A stretch of DNA of 64,000 nt from Tetragonia tetragonoides (lineage: Eukaryota > Streptophyta > Magnoliopsida > Caryophyllales > Aizoaceae): contig CM076147.1 of NCBI GenBank assembly GCA_038025085.1, forward strand, positions 4,197,501 through 4,261,500, written 5' to 3'. The position numbers and the translations under genes were made by a program. Of the stretch, positions 40,038 to 52,280 are shown piece by piece (the stretch's first letter is position 1; each line of letters opens with the position of its first letter). The notes below the pieces were generated by a model. It ran no database searches, had not been told where the DNA came from, and worked only from the letters and a program-made list of their open reading frames with translations.

Positions 40038-41862
40038 GTGGTCGGTGGGTGGTGGTGGTCTTGGTGATGGGCTAGGTCGTGGGTCCCCATGCTTGGTGTA
40101 TCACGGCCTAGACTCGAAAAACCGATTAGGGTTTTGTTTAATAATTTCGTTTTAATTAATTTCGTATTTTCAGTATTTTTCAATAATTGTTTTTATTTTT
40201 CTGTACTCGTCGGAGTCCGAATCCGGATTTTCAAAAGCCTAGATTGGTTGGAATAAATCAAGGAATTTAATAAAATTATTAGTTTACAGTTTCAGTACTG
40301 TTTGGATTTTCGTATTTATTAATTATTCTCGATAATTGTTTTTAATTAGGACCAAACGGACAAGCGTGATCGGGTTGTGATTAGCCAAGTTACCTACTGC
40401 TTAGTGAGCATTTGTTAGGTAAGAGATTGTGCCTACCTCTTTCCAAAGCCTCATCAAAACTATTTTGATGTGTTATGTGCTAATTGATTATTATTGAGAA
40501 TTTAATATACGAAGCATGATTAAATTATATCTTCGTTAATTATGAGAATTTGAAATATATTATTCGCTGTAAATATGATTTATATTGAGTATGATAAGTT
40601 TATAAAGTTTCGTTAATTAATTAGTTCATATGCTAATTAATATTTAATTATGGCGATGTTGAATTTCTAATATTATTATGATATAATAATATGTGCTATT
40701 TGGAATGGGATACTATTGAGTGCTAATGAGCACCTGCTATTATGTTGGATGGTTTATTTGTGAAAGTGTAATTTTTGGATATCTTGATTTACTGCCAAAG
40801 TGCTGCCGAAACTTCGTTAGACTTATATGAGCATGACTAATGTTAATATGCCCTTATGTCATAATCGTCGTTATTATTATTCATTATCATGAGCATGAAA
40901 TGAAGTAGTATGTCGTGGTCTCGTTGTACCACTAGGTCAATCAATGCAAGTATGTGAATTGAATTAAATGAGAATAAGACTCCTAATGGATCCCTAGGAG
41001 TAGCCGAGCTATCGAGACTTATCTAATTGATATAGTCTAGGGATGCGTGATTCCCAAGTTACTTTTATGGACACCTAGCAGTGTGTTCAGGACGGATCAT
41101 TCCCCATTATTTATTTCTCTACATCTCGATTATTATGTTAGAGGTAGTGTGAGTATACACTAGCGTAAGTCCATGGCATGTCTATATCTATCTATGAACA
41201 GTATGGGTAATCGCTGTTCTATTTGCTCTCTTATCTCTCTAATCAAGATGGTTTATCTATTTGTTTTCGAATGATCACTAAAGCAAGAATTGCATGTAAT
41301 TGAATATCGAGTATGCGTGTGCTTGATTGTATGACTACTTGTGCATGCAAATGAATTTCAATGATTCGTCTAAAACCCAGGTAAGGTTTGCGAAAGTGTT
41401 TTCATTGGGTATGGACGACGTTTATTCAGTTTATCTGATTTTTGTTTTCTTTTGTTTCTTCTCTTTTTCTTCTGTACCTTGTTTCCGTCACGGAAACAAA
41501 AGTGCAGGTGTAGTTGAGTGAGGACGGTTTGCTAGAAGGTTGAATGTGGGCTGTTTATTTAGAACTATGGATTTATTGGTTACCTTGGATTATTTGGGAT
41601 ATTTGGTTTGTGCCATTGAAGGCAAAGTTGTAATAAAACTATAATGGACTTAAGACCGCTGGATAGACAACTCTGATATTTATGTTTAATTTGTTTAGAT
41701 GCTTCCTTTGATACCTAGTTTTCCTTTCTTCTTAGCATTTACTCCTTAGCGATAAATGTTGCAGTAACACTCCCCTGGGTCCGTGACAGTTCAGCGGTGT
41801 CGAGTCATGGACAGCGACGTCGATAGTTCCCTGAAAATCGTCGCGAATTCGGGGTTGTTACA
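40038..41862 (+). repeat. Chromovirus 5' LTR, truncated
   Basis: This 1825 bp piece matches 49403-51227 over the same length and ends ...TTGTTACA next to the primer site. The first 796 bp of the LTR, including the TATA box, are missing. Left of 40038 the sequence is unrelated. Confidence 0.85.
41381..41386 (+). promoter_or_regulatory. Strong splice donor in the chromovirus LTR
   Basis: CCCAG|GTAAGG matches the plant 5' splice-site consensus. It is kept in the 3' LTR at 50746. Acceptor-like sites lie directly before the extra ORF (42055) and before gag (43712). Confidence 0.4.
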
Positions 41863-41864
41863 AA

Positions 41865-41876
41865 TGGTATCAGAGC
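41865..41876 (+). other. Chromovirus primer binding site
   Basis: TGGTATCAGAGC two bases after the LTR end, complementary to initiator methionine tRNA. Confidence 0.9.
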
Positions 41877-42055
41877 CCTAGGTTTAAAAAGGTTGCATAG
41901 GTTTAATAAATGAATTAATAAAGATTAGTTTCATTTTTGGGGAAAATAAAATGTAATTAAAGCCGTTGAGCGTAGTAGTCCTAGAAGTTAGGAATTACTT
42001 GAAATCACCTTAATTGTGATTTAAATGTTCTTATTGTTTGATTGCCCTTTTGTAG

Positions 42056-43044
42056 ATGGCAATTACTCGATTGACCGCGATGAAATCGACTAGAGGTAGA
42101 AAACCGCGAGCGATGACCGTTGACCCGAGAACGAGGTGGAATACGTAGACATTTCCAATAGCGAGCCAACGCATGACGAGGCCTTACCCGAGCCCGAGGC
42201 GCACGGCAATGGCGCGCACGAGCTCGAGGTGGATCAACCCGCGCATGATGCTCACGATAATGACGTACCGCTTGAGCCTAACCATGACTTGGAAGCTAAC
42301 GAGGATCCTGATTCTGAAGAGGAACCTACCGAGTCTGAACCTAAGGCTGACGATGCTCCAGCTGACGAGCCAAGCGTTGAGCCTAACTCTGTGGATCTAG
42401 AGATGCGATTTGAGTATGGAGCTAGTGTCCCTGATTCACCTAGCATGCCAGACTTAGAGGATATTGGTGATGCAAGCGGCAACAACTCTGTACCTCCTTC
42501 GCCTACTGCTGATGTGTCTCCTCCTGTGGAGCCTTTCTTTGCCACTGATGCAGAGCTAGATGACATCTGTGCCTACATCGATCGCGCATTCACTACGATC
42601 GAGCGTTATGAATATGAGAACCGTACGAGGATACACCAAGGTTTCTAGGTAGAACTCTTACTAGCTGGCTTACCCAACCTACATCCTTGGAGAGGTCTCA
42701 AGGAGAAGTATGATGATGTGGTACTGAGGAGTGGCTACATCAACGATGGAAAGTATGGAAAAGGAAATCTTTGGGCGCTGACTTTTCAAGGTGTTGGCAA
42801 TGAGCTATGTTTGTCTGAGTTCGAGTGGAAGGTAAATCACGTTCTAGTGCCTGCTCCAAAAGGATATCTGTGAAAGCTGCTGGTCTAAGAAGCGCAAACT
42901 CGTGGATAACTTTAGAAGGCGCTTCATGCCTCAAAAGTTTAGAGGTGACGAACATCCTTACACTCCATGTAGGGAAGTGAAGCCAAGGAGGGATGATGAT
43001 GATGATACGCCTCCCGGATCGAAGCAAAACCCAGTTGCTGTTTA
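42056..43044 (+). pseudogene. Extra ORF upstream of gag in the chromovirus
   Basis: The ATG at 42056 (MAITRLTAMKSTRGRKPRAM, basic) follows a pyrimidine-rich stretch and TAG, like a splice acceptor. After a shift near 42130 the frame continues as a long acidic Glu/Asp/Pro-rich region (42136-42648), stops, and resumes in the same direction with LPNLHPWRGLKEKYDDVVLRSGY and LCLSEFEWKVNHVLVPAPKG. After another shift near 42870 it ends basic, then PRRDDDDDTPPGSKQNPVAV at 43044. About 330 codons in total. I recognise no domain. Codon choice and amino-acid pattern say it was once coding. Its place before gag is unusual for chromoviruses. Confidence 0.5.
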
Positions 43045-43721
43045 GTTATTTTGTTGGCTAGAGTTAGTCGTTTTGATTAGAAACATTATTCCACTTTTGT
43101 GATGGCCCTGCGTGGTCAAGTTTGATGATGGTGTGTGGTTGCCTAAGAAACAAATATTTTTGACTCTTAATTATTTTGCAATTTATCTTATTGCAAAATT
43201 ATTTCATTTGATTATATCAAAGTCATTATATCATTGTGTGTCACATATTTGCATGATTGACCAAAAGTATGAATGTTATCTCTTATCATCGTGACATGAT
43301 GGGAAATCCATGTCGAAATTATGGCAAAATTTTTGTTGAGCATTATCAACTCTTTTTTGAGCCAAGTGCCAAAGCATATCAATATGATTAAGTGTGATTA
43401 TCTATTGCCCAACTAAAATAATGTGGAGCCTCTTTATGTGCATTATGAACATCTTTGTCTATTCATGTGAAACCTACATGTCTAAAGTTTATTGTATGCC
43501 TATCGAACTATTACGCATGAGAACTGAGAACAATAAAGCAAGTATGTTGCTTAGACCTACGCTGTAAGGTCGATCATCGAAACTTATATGCTATATGCTA
43601 AATGTCAAGAGAAAGGTTTCAATTACAACCTACTTCTCTCAATTAGACCTTAATGGGTCGAGATGTGCAAATTGTGTGAATGGTGTTCATACCATTACTT
43701 TTATATTCTCAGATCGCGAAA
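43045..43721 (+). other. Spacer between extra ORF and gag
   Basis: A/T-rich leader sequence with no coding pattern. It ends in TTTTATATTCTCAG|AT, a good splice acceptor just before the gag ATG. Confidence 0.4.
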
Positions 43722-44751
43722 ATGTCAACTAACCCTGATAGAATCGCTAGACTCGAGGATGGTCTGACCGATGTGGTCGAGATCATGGCACGACAAATGG
43801 CACGCCAAAAAGAGATGGAAACCGTACAAGCCTCTGCAGCGCGTAGTTTCCGAGATTTTGACGCTCTTAAACCTCCTACGTTCGAAGGTGGTGCCGATCC
43901 AACAAAGCTGGAGACTTGGATTATCGAGTTCGAGAAGTTGTTTCTGGCTACAAATCGGACTAACAACATGAAAGTTAGCTCCACGACGTACTATCTGAAG
44001 GGCGAAGCTAACAAGTGGTGGAACGATGTGCAAACTGATTTACTTGCAACGCCAAACTTTAATTGGGATCGTTTTAAGGTAGCCATTCGTGCTAGATTTT
44101 ATCCTAGTGCTCTACGACGCCTGAAGCAGCGTGAGTTTGAAGGGTTCAGCCAAGACAAGCTGTCTGTGGCTGAGTATGCTGCCAAGTTCAACGAGCTTGC
44201 TATTTTTGCTCCTAATCTGCTGACAACTGAAGCTGAGCGAATCGAAAGGTTCGAGGACGAACTGAAATGGGATATTCAACGTTTTGTTGCTGGACAATCT
44301 ATCACTTTTCAGGAATCTTATAACAAGGCCCTGAACCAGGAGAGGATTGTTGGACGTCGTGACACGCATTTGGGAAAGAACAAGCGCGACGAAGGCAATC
44401 CATCGCAATCGAATAATGGCGACAAGAGGCCAAGACCGAATGGCAACAACAACTACCAAGGTAGTCAGAACCACAATGCGAATAGAAATCGTGACTCGAA
44501 TAGTCATCGAGCTACGATAACGGCCAGAAGGAATACGCCTTGTACTCGCTGTACCAAGATGCATGATGGTAAGAACTGCCGAGGTAACGTGTTGCAATGC
44601 TATGAGTGCAACAAACCAGGTCACAAAGCTTCTGAATGTTGGAGCCAAGGTAGGAATGGTAATGGGCAGAACCGCGATAACAACTACAATCGTAGTGGGA
44701 ATAACAATGGCTATCGTGGTAATGGTAATAACTACCGTGGAAACGGGGGTT

Positions 44752-44803
<52 letters not shown>

Positions 44804-45983
44804 CCGCAACAATGCTGCTCCTACTGTGAACAACCAAGTTCAAGGTCCTGCTACTGCTAATCCCGCGCCGAACAACAACAACAACAACAATAGAGGGGTT
44901 AATGGTAGAATCTTTGTGATGAATCGCAATGTAGCAGAAGCAAACCCGAACGTGATCGCTGGTACTTTTCTTGTTCATTCTTTTCCCGCTTTTATTTTGT
45001 TTGATAGTGGTGCGACGCATTCTGTTCTTTCTAAGTGCTTTGCATCTAAGATAGGATTAGAACCTAGTTCTGTGTATAGTGAAAATATGAGGATGCCAGA
45101 TGGATCGATCGCTAAGTGTAAAGCGTTGTATGAAAAGTGTCCGATTAGGATAGCTGGTTCCGATTTACCCGCGGATTTGATTCAGATGGATTTGAAGAAC
45201 TTTGATGTGATATTGGGAATGGATTGGTTAGCCAAGTATAGGGCTAAGTTAGAGTGCTTTGAACAACGCGTTTCTTTGCGAGGACCTAAAGGTAAGAGGA
45301 TCACTTACCGAGGAGTTGTGGTCAAGCCTAAGCTGAAGGTGATGGCTACGATGAAGGTTAAAGAGTACGTGACTAAGGGTGAAGCGATTTACCTTTGTCA
45401 TGTGGTGGATACGAGTAGCGAGACGGAAGCTCCGGAGCCTATTCCTATAGTTTCCGCGTACGCTGACGTTTTTCCCGAAGAGATTCCCGGAATGCCTCCA
45501 CAACGCATTATCGACTTTACGATCGAGCTTGCTCTAGGTTCTGCACCAATTTCAAAAGCACCATATCTTATGGCACCTGCTGAGATGAAGGAACTGAAAA
45601 CACAACTTGAGGATTTGTTACAAAAGGGATACATACGTCCGAGTGTATCGCCTTGGGGTGCTCCTGTTTTGTTTGTACGGAAGAAGGATGGTAGTATGAA
45701 ACTGTGCATTGACTACCGCGAGTTAAACAAGATTACGATCAAGAATAGATACCCACTTCCCCGAATTGACGATCTGTTTGACCAACTGCGTGGTGCGTCA
45801 ATTTTCTCAAAGATAGACCTGCGATCAGGATACCATCAGCTGAGGATCTCGGAGCCTGATATTGCGAAGACAGCGTTTAGGACGAGGTATGGGCACTACA
45901 AGTTTACTGTGATGCCTTTTGGGTTGACAAATGTGCCTGCAAAGTTTATGGACTTGATGAACGTACGTTCCAGCCTTACCTAG
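43722..45983 (+). CDS. Chromovirus Gag, protease and N-terminal RT
   Basis: The ATG at 43722 ([15 protein letters not shown]) was chosen because the upstream part of the frame lies in the leader. The gag domain is clear ([36 protein letters not shown]). A CCHC knuckle follows ([14 protein letters not shown]) with a poly-Asn stretch encoded by an AAC microsatellite (about 44753-44805). Protease has [15 protein letters not shown] begins with [39 protein letters not shown] (first catalytic Asp) and [14 protein letters not shown] one-base loss near 45961 ends the frame just before the second RT Asp pair. Gag would form the particle; RT would copy the RNA. Confidence 0.85.
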
Positions 45984-46877
45984 ACAAGTTTGTTGTAGTC
46001 TTTATCGATGATATTCCGGTTTACTCGAAGAACGCCGAGGAGCATGAGCAACACCTACGTACTGTTTTGGAGATTCTGCGAAGACATCAACTTTACGCCA
46101 AGTTGTCTAAGTGTGAGTTTTGGTTAGACACGGTATCTTTCTTAGGACACGTGGTGTCTAAGGATGGAGTGGTCGTAGATCCAGAGAAGATTCGAGCTGT
46201 TGGCCAAGACCAACGACCGTGACGGAAATTAGTTTCTTGGACTTGCTGGATATTATAGACGATTTGTGGAAGGTTTCTCCAAGATTGCGCAGCCAATCAC
46301 GAATTTGATGAAGAAAACGACAAAGTTTGTATGGTCCGACAAGTGTGATACTGCTTTCCAAGAGTTGAAGAAACGTCTTACAAGTGCACCTATTTTGACA
46401 TTACCGTCCGGAACGGAAGGATATGAGGTCTACAGTGACGCGTCTAAGCATGGCTTAGGGTGTGTTTTGATGCAACATGGAAAGGTCGTGGCTTACGCCT
46501 CACGACAACTAAAGAAGCATGAAGACAACTATCCTACGCACGATCCAGAACTTGCTGCTGTCGTATTTGCATTGAAGATTTGGCGACATTACCTGTATGG
46601 TTCCGCAGTCAAGATGTTTACTGATCACAAGAGTCTCAAGTATATCTTTACGCAGAAAGAGTTGAACATGCGCCAAAGGAGATGGCTAGAACTTTTGACG
46701 GAGTACGACATCGATATCCAGTACCATGAGGGTAAAGCGAACGTAGTCGCTGATGCTTTGAGTAGGAAGACTCGACATTCGTTAAACACTGCTTTAGTAC
46801 TTCTAAAGAGATCATACGTGACTTGCAAAGTCTCGAGGTGGAAATTGTGTTTCAAGGTGACGTTCAATGTACCTTAG
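45964..46877 (+). pseudogene. Chromovirus RT C-terminal part and RNase H
   Basis: In the shifted frame RT continues with FIDDIPVYS (catalytic DD near 46010) and [11 protein letters not shown] second frameshift near 46210 follows. The frame 46266-46877 has the connection ([11 protein letters not shown]) and RNase [15 protein letters not shown] with its Asp, [31 protein letters not shown] and [10 protein letters not shown]. It then leaves the original frame near 46790. Confidence 0.8.
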
Positions 46878-48364
46878 CACATATGACTGTTCGACCAACA
46901 CTGCTTGAAGAGATCAAAGATAAACAAAGTGGTGATGAGGATCTTCAGCGGATTCTAAACCACAAAGACGAGGGTAGGTCCGAGAACTTCACTTTGGGCC
47001 AAGATGAAATTATGAGATTTCGAGAACGTGTTTGCGTACCCAATGACCCAGATATCAAAAGTCAGATTGTGGGTGAAGCTCATAATACACATGTACATCC
47101 TGGTGGAGATAAGCTTTACTAAGATCTTCGCCAAGTGTTCTGGTGGAAAGGCATGAAACAAGATGTCGCTTAGTTCGTAGCGAAGTGTTTGACATGTCAG
47201 AAAGTCAAGATTGAGCACAAGAGACCGGGTGGAATGGTACAATCACTGGAAGTTCCGACTTGAAAATGGGATTCGATTTCTATGGATTTTGTCATGGGTT
47301 TACCTTTGACACAAAAGAAGAACAATGCCATTTGGGTGATTGTAGATCGTTTGACGAAGGTCGCACGATTCATCCCTATGCACGACACGTGGGAAATGGA
47401 GAAACTGGCTGACGCGTACGTCAAGGAGGTCATGAGAATTCATGGTGTACCTGAAGATATTGTTTCTGATAGAGACTCGAGATTTCTCTCTAACTTTTGG
47501 CAGAAATTACAAGAAGCTTTCGGAAGCAAATTGATGTTTAGTACCGCTTTTCATCCTGAAACAGATGGCCAGACGGAAAGGACAATCCAGACTCTAGAGG
47601 ATATGCTTCAAGCGTGTGCCCTCGAATACCAAGGTTCGTGGGATAAACACATTCCGTTGATCGAATTTTCTTACAACAATAGCTATCATTCAAGCATTGA
47701 TCGAGCGCCATATGAAGCCTTGTATGGTAGGAAGTGTAGATCGCCTGTATGTTGGAACGATATTAGCGAGACTGCAGTTTTGGGTCCTGATATGATCCAG
47801 GAGACTGTCGACATTGTGAAGGTGATTCAGACGAAGATGCGAACTGCACAAGATCGCCCGAAATCATATGCAGATAGAGGTCGTAGACCTGAAGAATTTG
47901 AGGTGGGAAGCAAGGTACTTTTGCGAGTATCTCCTACCAAGGGTGTTATGCGTTTTGGTCGTAAGGGGAAATTAAGTCCTGGTTACATTGGACCTTACGA
48001 GATCCTAGAGAAGATTGGTGAAGTTGCTTATCGTCTAGCTTTACCTGTGGGACTTGAGAAAGTCCACAATGTCTTTCACGTCTCTCAACTGAAGCGATAC
48101 GTACACGATCCAACTCATGTCGTTCAACCTGAAACGATCGAACTTGACGAGAGTTTGACATATGAAGAACGTCCGATCGAGATCACCGACCGCAAAGAGC
48201 GCTCGACTCGTACGAAGACCGTTCCGATTGTGAAAGTTATTTGGTCCCGTCATGGTCAAGAAGAGGCAACATGGGATGCTGAATCCATGATGCGCGAGAA
48301 GTACCCAGAAATCTTTCTCGAAGGTACTAATTCCATTCGAGTTTCGGGACGAAACCCTTTTTAA
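46823..48364 (+). pseudogene. Chromovirus integrase with chromodomain-like tail
   Basis: The frame 46823-47122 carries the integrase start (FRERVCVPNDPDIKSQIVGEAHNT) and stops at 47122. The frame 47282-48364 has the catalytic core: Asp in MDFVMGLP, Asp in VSDRDSRFL and Glu in [12 protein letters not shown]. The GPYEIL module follows ([19 protein letters not shown]), then a C-terminal region ending [20 protein letters not shown], which fits the diverged chromodomain of plant chromoviruses that steers integration to marked chromatin. All three catalytic residues are kept, but the two frames are not joined. Confidence 0.8.
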
Positions 48365-48606
48365 GGAGGGTAGAATGTCACACCTAGTAATTTCGTGTTT
48401 TGTTTACCGCTCTGCACGAGTTGCATGTTCTAGCATTGCATGCTGCACTGCTAATCGACCTAGATCACAACCGTAGTACACGCATTGCATTGTCGTTGTC
48501 CTAAAACCGATTTATACCTTCGTATGGGTAAACTCGTTTCGTCGTTGAGAAGTGATTACTTCATGTTTCAAGTTTCGGGACGAAACTTCTTTTAAGGAGG
48601 GTAGAA
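48362..48606. repeat. Duplicated polypurine-tract region of the chromovirus
   Basis: GTTTCGGGACGAAAC...AAGGAGGGTAGAATG occurs twice, at about 48341-48376 and 48569-48608. The first is followed by TGTCACACC and about 190 bp of unrelated sequence, the second by the true LTR start TGTGATACC. Confidence 0.75.
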
Positions 48607-51227
48607 TGTGATACCTCAATATTTTCTATAATTATAATATTGATTTATAATTCATTTATAGATAGTTTCGGCGATTTAAATCGTATATTTATTTGACGAT
48701 TCGATTTACTCAAATTAAGCCATAATAATATTAATTATTATTATGGAAATTTCGGGATTTATAATTATCAAATTGAGGGATTTAGTTAAAATGGTTTTAT
48801 ATATGAATAAGGCTTATTCATATTGTTTTAATTGGTTTTAATTAGCATTTAATTAGTTTTAATTGTTTTTAATTAGCAATTAAATCAGAAAATAATCCTA
48901 ATTCTAGTAGGGTTTGACTTTCTTTGACCAAACACCTATATAAGCTAAGAGATGGGCCAGTTGATCAGTTGCAAAAACTGAGCCAAAAACCCCAATTCTC
49001 TCTCTCTTTCCTCTCTCTCTCTCCACCGCACACCTTCTCTCTCTCCCTCTCCCTACTATCGCCGGCCACCAGGCCAGCCACCGGCCTCCTCTTCCAGCTG
49101 GTAATCCCCCCTCTCTCTCTCTCTTTTTCTCTCTTTCTTTCTCTCTCTTTCATGCTCTGTTTTCCCCCCTCGCGCAAATTACACTAAAATTGCTGAGCAG
49201 CGACCGTCGCGCCGCCGCCGCGCCACCAGACCGCGCCTGGGTGGTCGCCGGCGAGTGGCCGACGTGACTGGGCCCTGCCCGTCGCTCCTCCCCCTCCCAG
49301 TCGCTCTCTCTCTCCCTTGCGAACTCTCTCTCTCTCGCGCGCGATCTCTCTCACTCTCTCTCTCCTCCGTTGCGGTGCTCCGGGGAGCCACCGCCGACCA
49401 TGGTGGTCGGTGGGTTGTGGTGGTCTTGGTGATGGGTTAGGTCGTGGGTCCCCATGCTTGGTGTATCACGGCCTAGACTCGAAAAACCGATTAAGGTTTT
49501 GTTTAATAATTTCCTTTTAATTAATTTCGTATTTTCAGTATTTTTCAATAATTATTTTTATTTTTCTGTACTCGTTCGGAGTCCGAATCCGAATTTTAAA
49601 AAGCCTAGATTGGTTGGAATAAATCAAGGAACTTAATAAAAATATTAGTTTACAGTTTCAGTACTGTTTAGATTTTCGTATTTATTAATTATGTCTCGGT
49701 AATTATTTTTAATTAGGACCAAACGGACAAGCGTGATTGGGTTGTGATTAGCCAAGTTACCTACTTCTTAGTGAGCGTTTGTTAGGTAAGATATTGTGCC
49801 TACCTCTTTTCAAAGCCCCATCAAAACTATTTTGATGTGTTATGTGCTAATTGATTATTATTGTGAATTTAATATGCGAAGTATGATTAAATTATATCGT
49901 CGTTAATTATGAGAATTTGAAATATATTCTTCACTGTAAATATGATTTATATTGAGTATGATAAGTTTATAAAGTTTCGTTAATTAATTAGTTCATATGC
50001 AAATTAATGTTTAATTATGGCGATGTTGAATTTCTAATATTATTATGATATAATAATATGTGCTATTTGGAATGGGATATTATTGAGTGCTAATGAGCAA
50101 CTAATATTATGTTGGATGGTTTATTTGTGAAAGTGTAATTTTTGGATATCTTGATTTACTGCCGAAGTGCTGCCGAAATTTCGTTAGACTTATATGAGCA
50201 TGACTAATGTTAATATGCCCTTATGTCATAATTGTCGTTATTATTATTCATTATCATGAGCATGAAATGAAGTAGTATGTCGTGGTCTCGTTGTACCACT
50301 AGGTCAATCAATGCAAGTATGTGAATTGAATTAAATGAGAATAAGACTCCTAATGGATCCCTAGGAGTAGCCAGCTATCGAGACATATCTAATTGATATA
50401 GTCTAGGGATGCGTGATTCCCAAGTTACTTTTATGGACACCTCGCAGTGTGTTCGGGACGGATCATTCCCCATTGTTTATTTCTCTACATATCGATTACT
50501 ATATTAGAGGTAGGGTGAGTATAGACTAACGTGAGTCCATGGCATGTCTATATCTATCTATGAACAGTATGGGTAATCGTTGTTCTATTCGCTCTCTTAT
50601 CTCTCTAATCAAGATGGTTTATCTATTTGTGTTCGAATGATCACTAAAGCAAGAATTGCATGTAATTGAATATCGAGTATATGTGTGCTTGATTGTATGA
50701 CTACTTGTGCATGCAAATGAATTTCAATGATTCTTCTAAAACCCAGGTAAGGTTTGCGAAAGTGTTTTTACTGGGTATGGACGACGTTTATTCAGTTTAT
50801 CTGATTTTTGTTTTCTTTTGTTTCTTCTCTTTTTCTTCTGTACCTTGTTTCCGTCACGGAAACCAAAGTGCAGGTGTAGCTGAGTGAGGAAGGTTTGCTA
50901 GAAGGTTGAATGTGGGTTGTTTGTTTAGAACTATGGATTTATTGGTTACCTTGGATTATTTGGGATTTTGGTTTCTGCCCTTGAAGGCAAAGTTGTAATA
51001 AAACTGTAATGGACTTAAGACCGCCGGATAGACAACTCTGATATTTATGTTTAATTTGTTTAGATGCTTCCTTTGATACCTAGTTCTTCTTTTTGCTTAG
51101 CATTTACTCCTTAGCGATAAATGTTGCAGTAGCATTCCCTTGGGTCCGTGACGGTTCGGCGCTATCGAGTCGTGTACAGCGACGTTGATAGTTCCCTGAA
51201 AATTATTGCGAATTCGGGGGTGTTACA
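48607..51227 (+). repeat. Chromovirus 3' LTR, complete
   Basis: 2621 bp from TGTGATACC to ...GTGTTACA. It contains the U3 promoter with TATATAA at 48937-48943, CT-rich microsatellite sequence at about 48990-49150 and 49300-49370, and the part shared with the 5' LTR from 49403. Confidence 0.85.
48937..48943 (+). promoter_or_regulatory. TATA box of the chromovirus LTR
   Basis: TATATAA in the context ACACCTATATAAGC. The equivalent is absent from the truncated 5' LTR, so only this LTR could start transcription, and it would read out into the flank. Confidence 0.6.
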
Positions 51228-51239
51228 TGGACTAAGTCC

Positions 51240-52280
51240 ACACAAGTTTTTGTATAAATTTTGCATTTTAATAAAAGAAATCAACAAATCAGAAATTTTA
51301 GTGTAATTTGCTTTACGTCCCGTGGATAGTAAGCAAGGTATTTAGGGTTGTTCCAACTTAAGACGAGATTTGAATTCTCAATATTTGGTTAGGGATGGAT
51401 GAAATCCTACCACTTAATATTCACACCCATTTTGTTGTAGGTAGATTTGGAAAACAGTTCAATCAGGTTAGGTTCGGATTGGATCACATCGACTCAGGTC
51501 AACAGCGGGTCAGTCACTATTTTGGTTCAGGTAGTGTCGATTTTTGGTATGAACAGATTTTGTCTCAAATTTTCTTGTACGGGTTGGGTCATAAGCATTT
51601 CAGGTTTTTAGCGAACCGATTTTGAGTCGGACATCGAGACAGGTCGGATTTTACCAACTCTGCTTGGTTGTAAGACACATTTTCTAATATATATAAAAGC
51701 CATAAAAAAAAAAGTGATACTCCGTATATAAGTACTTGGATAACAATAAGAGACGGATCATTAAAATCAGAACGTATATCCTTTATTAACTTTTTTATGC
51801 TCCGTTACGTTTATACGCCTTAACATCCTTAATATTCACAGTATCACTCTCCCCTTGGAAGTTGTAACCACAACAACCCATTAAACTTATGACCTACAAA
51901 TGCCACATTAGCCCTGTCTATCATATTATCATACGAAGGTTTACCCTCAGCCCAGCTTAATGTCGCTTTTGAACTTGCTTAGCAAACAATATCTCATTGG
52001 CAAAAGTCATGGCTGGGCTTACACCAGAAGTGTGGTTCCTATCAACGTCTATTTGGATCGGTTCATGGGCCAGAAACAAATTTCCATGAATATAGTGAAC
52101 GTAGGTTTGTTTGTTATTATCTGGACTCTTGTGGTATGTACCCATCCCATACTTCGTTGGTCACACCGCCCCACCCAACCATGTTGGTCTGGCCCGCTAA
52201 GATAGATATAGTAAGCCCAGCCCAAAGTATTATTGATAGTGAAATTAGGAGTAAAAATTGTGTGAGAACCAACCATAATT
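51240..52280 (-). pseudogene. Second copy of the carbohydrate esterase, badly decayed
   Basis: 51240-51310 resembles the intron of the gene at 34861-36079, 51730-52280 resembles its exon 1, and the upstream flank also matches (52380-52470 against 36187-36270). Only fragments of the frame remain; stops and indels are scattered through it. Exon 2 is missing, and the chromovirus ends where it would begin. The two loci are therefore an old duplication. Confidence 0.7.

Larger units (their letters stand above)
40038..51227 (+). mobile_element. Tekay/Del-like chromovirus (Ty3/gypsy), broken
   Basis: The order is LTR, initiator-Met-type primer site, extra ORF, gag, protease, RT, RNase H, integrase with a chromodomain-like tail, polypurine tract, LTR. 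Long LTRs (2.6 kb) and this plan suggest the Tekay/Del lineage, tentatively. At least three breaks disrupt pol (near 45961, 46210 and 47120). It lies just left of the carbohydrate esterase pseudogene (51240). Confidence 0.85.

Noticed and set aside
39902..40183. Minus-strand frame repeated near 49351-49548
   Set aside because: Both lie in LTR sequence and start with the same residues because they are the same LTR region.
41327..41521. Small frame repeated at 50693-50887
   Set aside because: It lies in the two chromovirus LTRs and crosses the predicted splice donor; no coding support.
44112..45020. 302-codon minus-strand frame opposite gag
   Set aside because: It is the shadow of the gag coding strand; its Val runs come from the AAC microsatellite.
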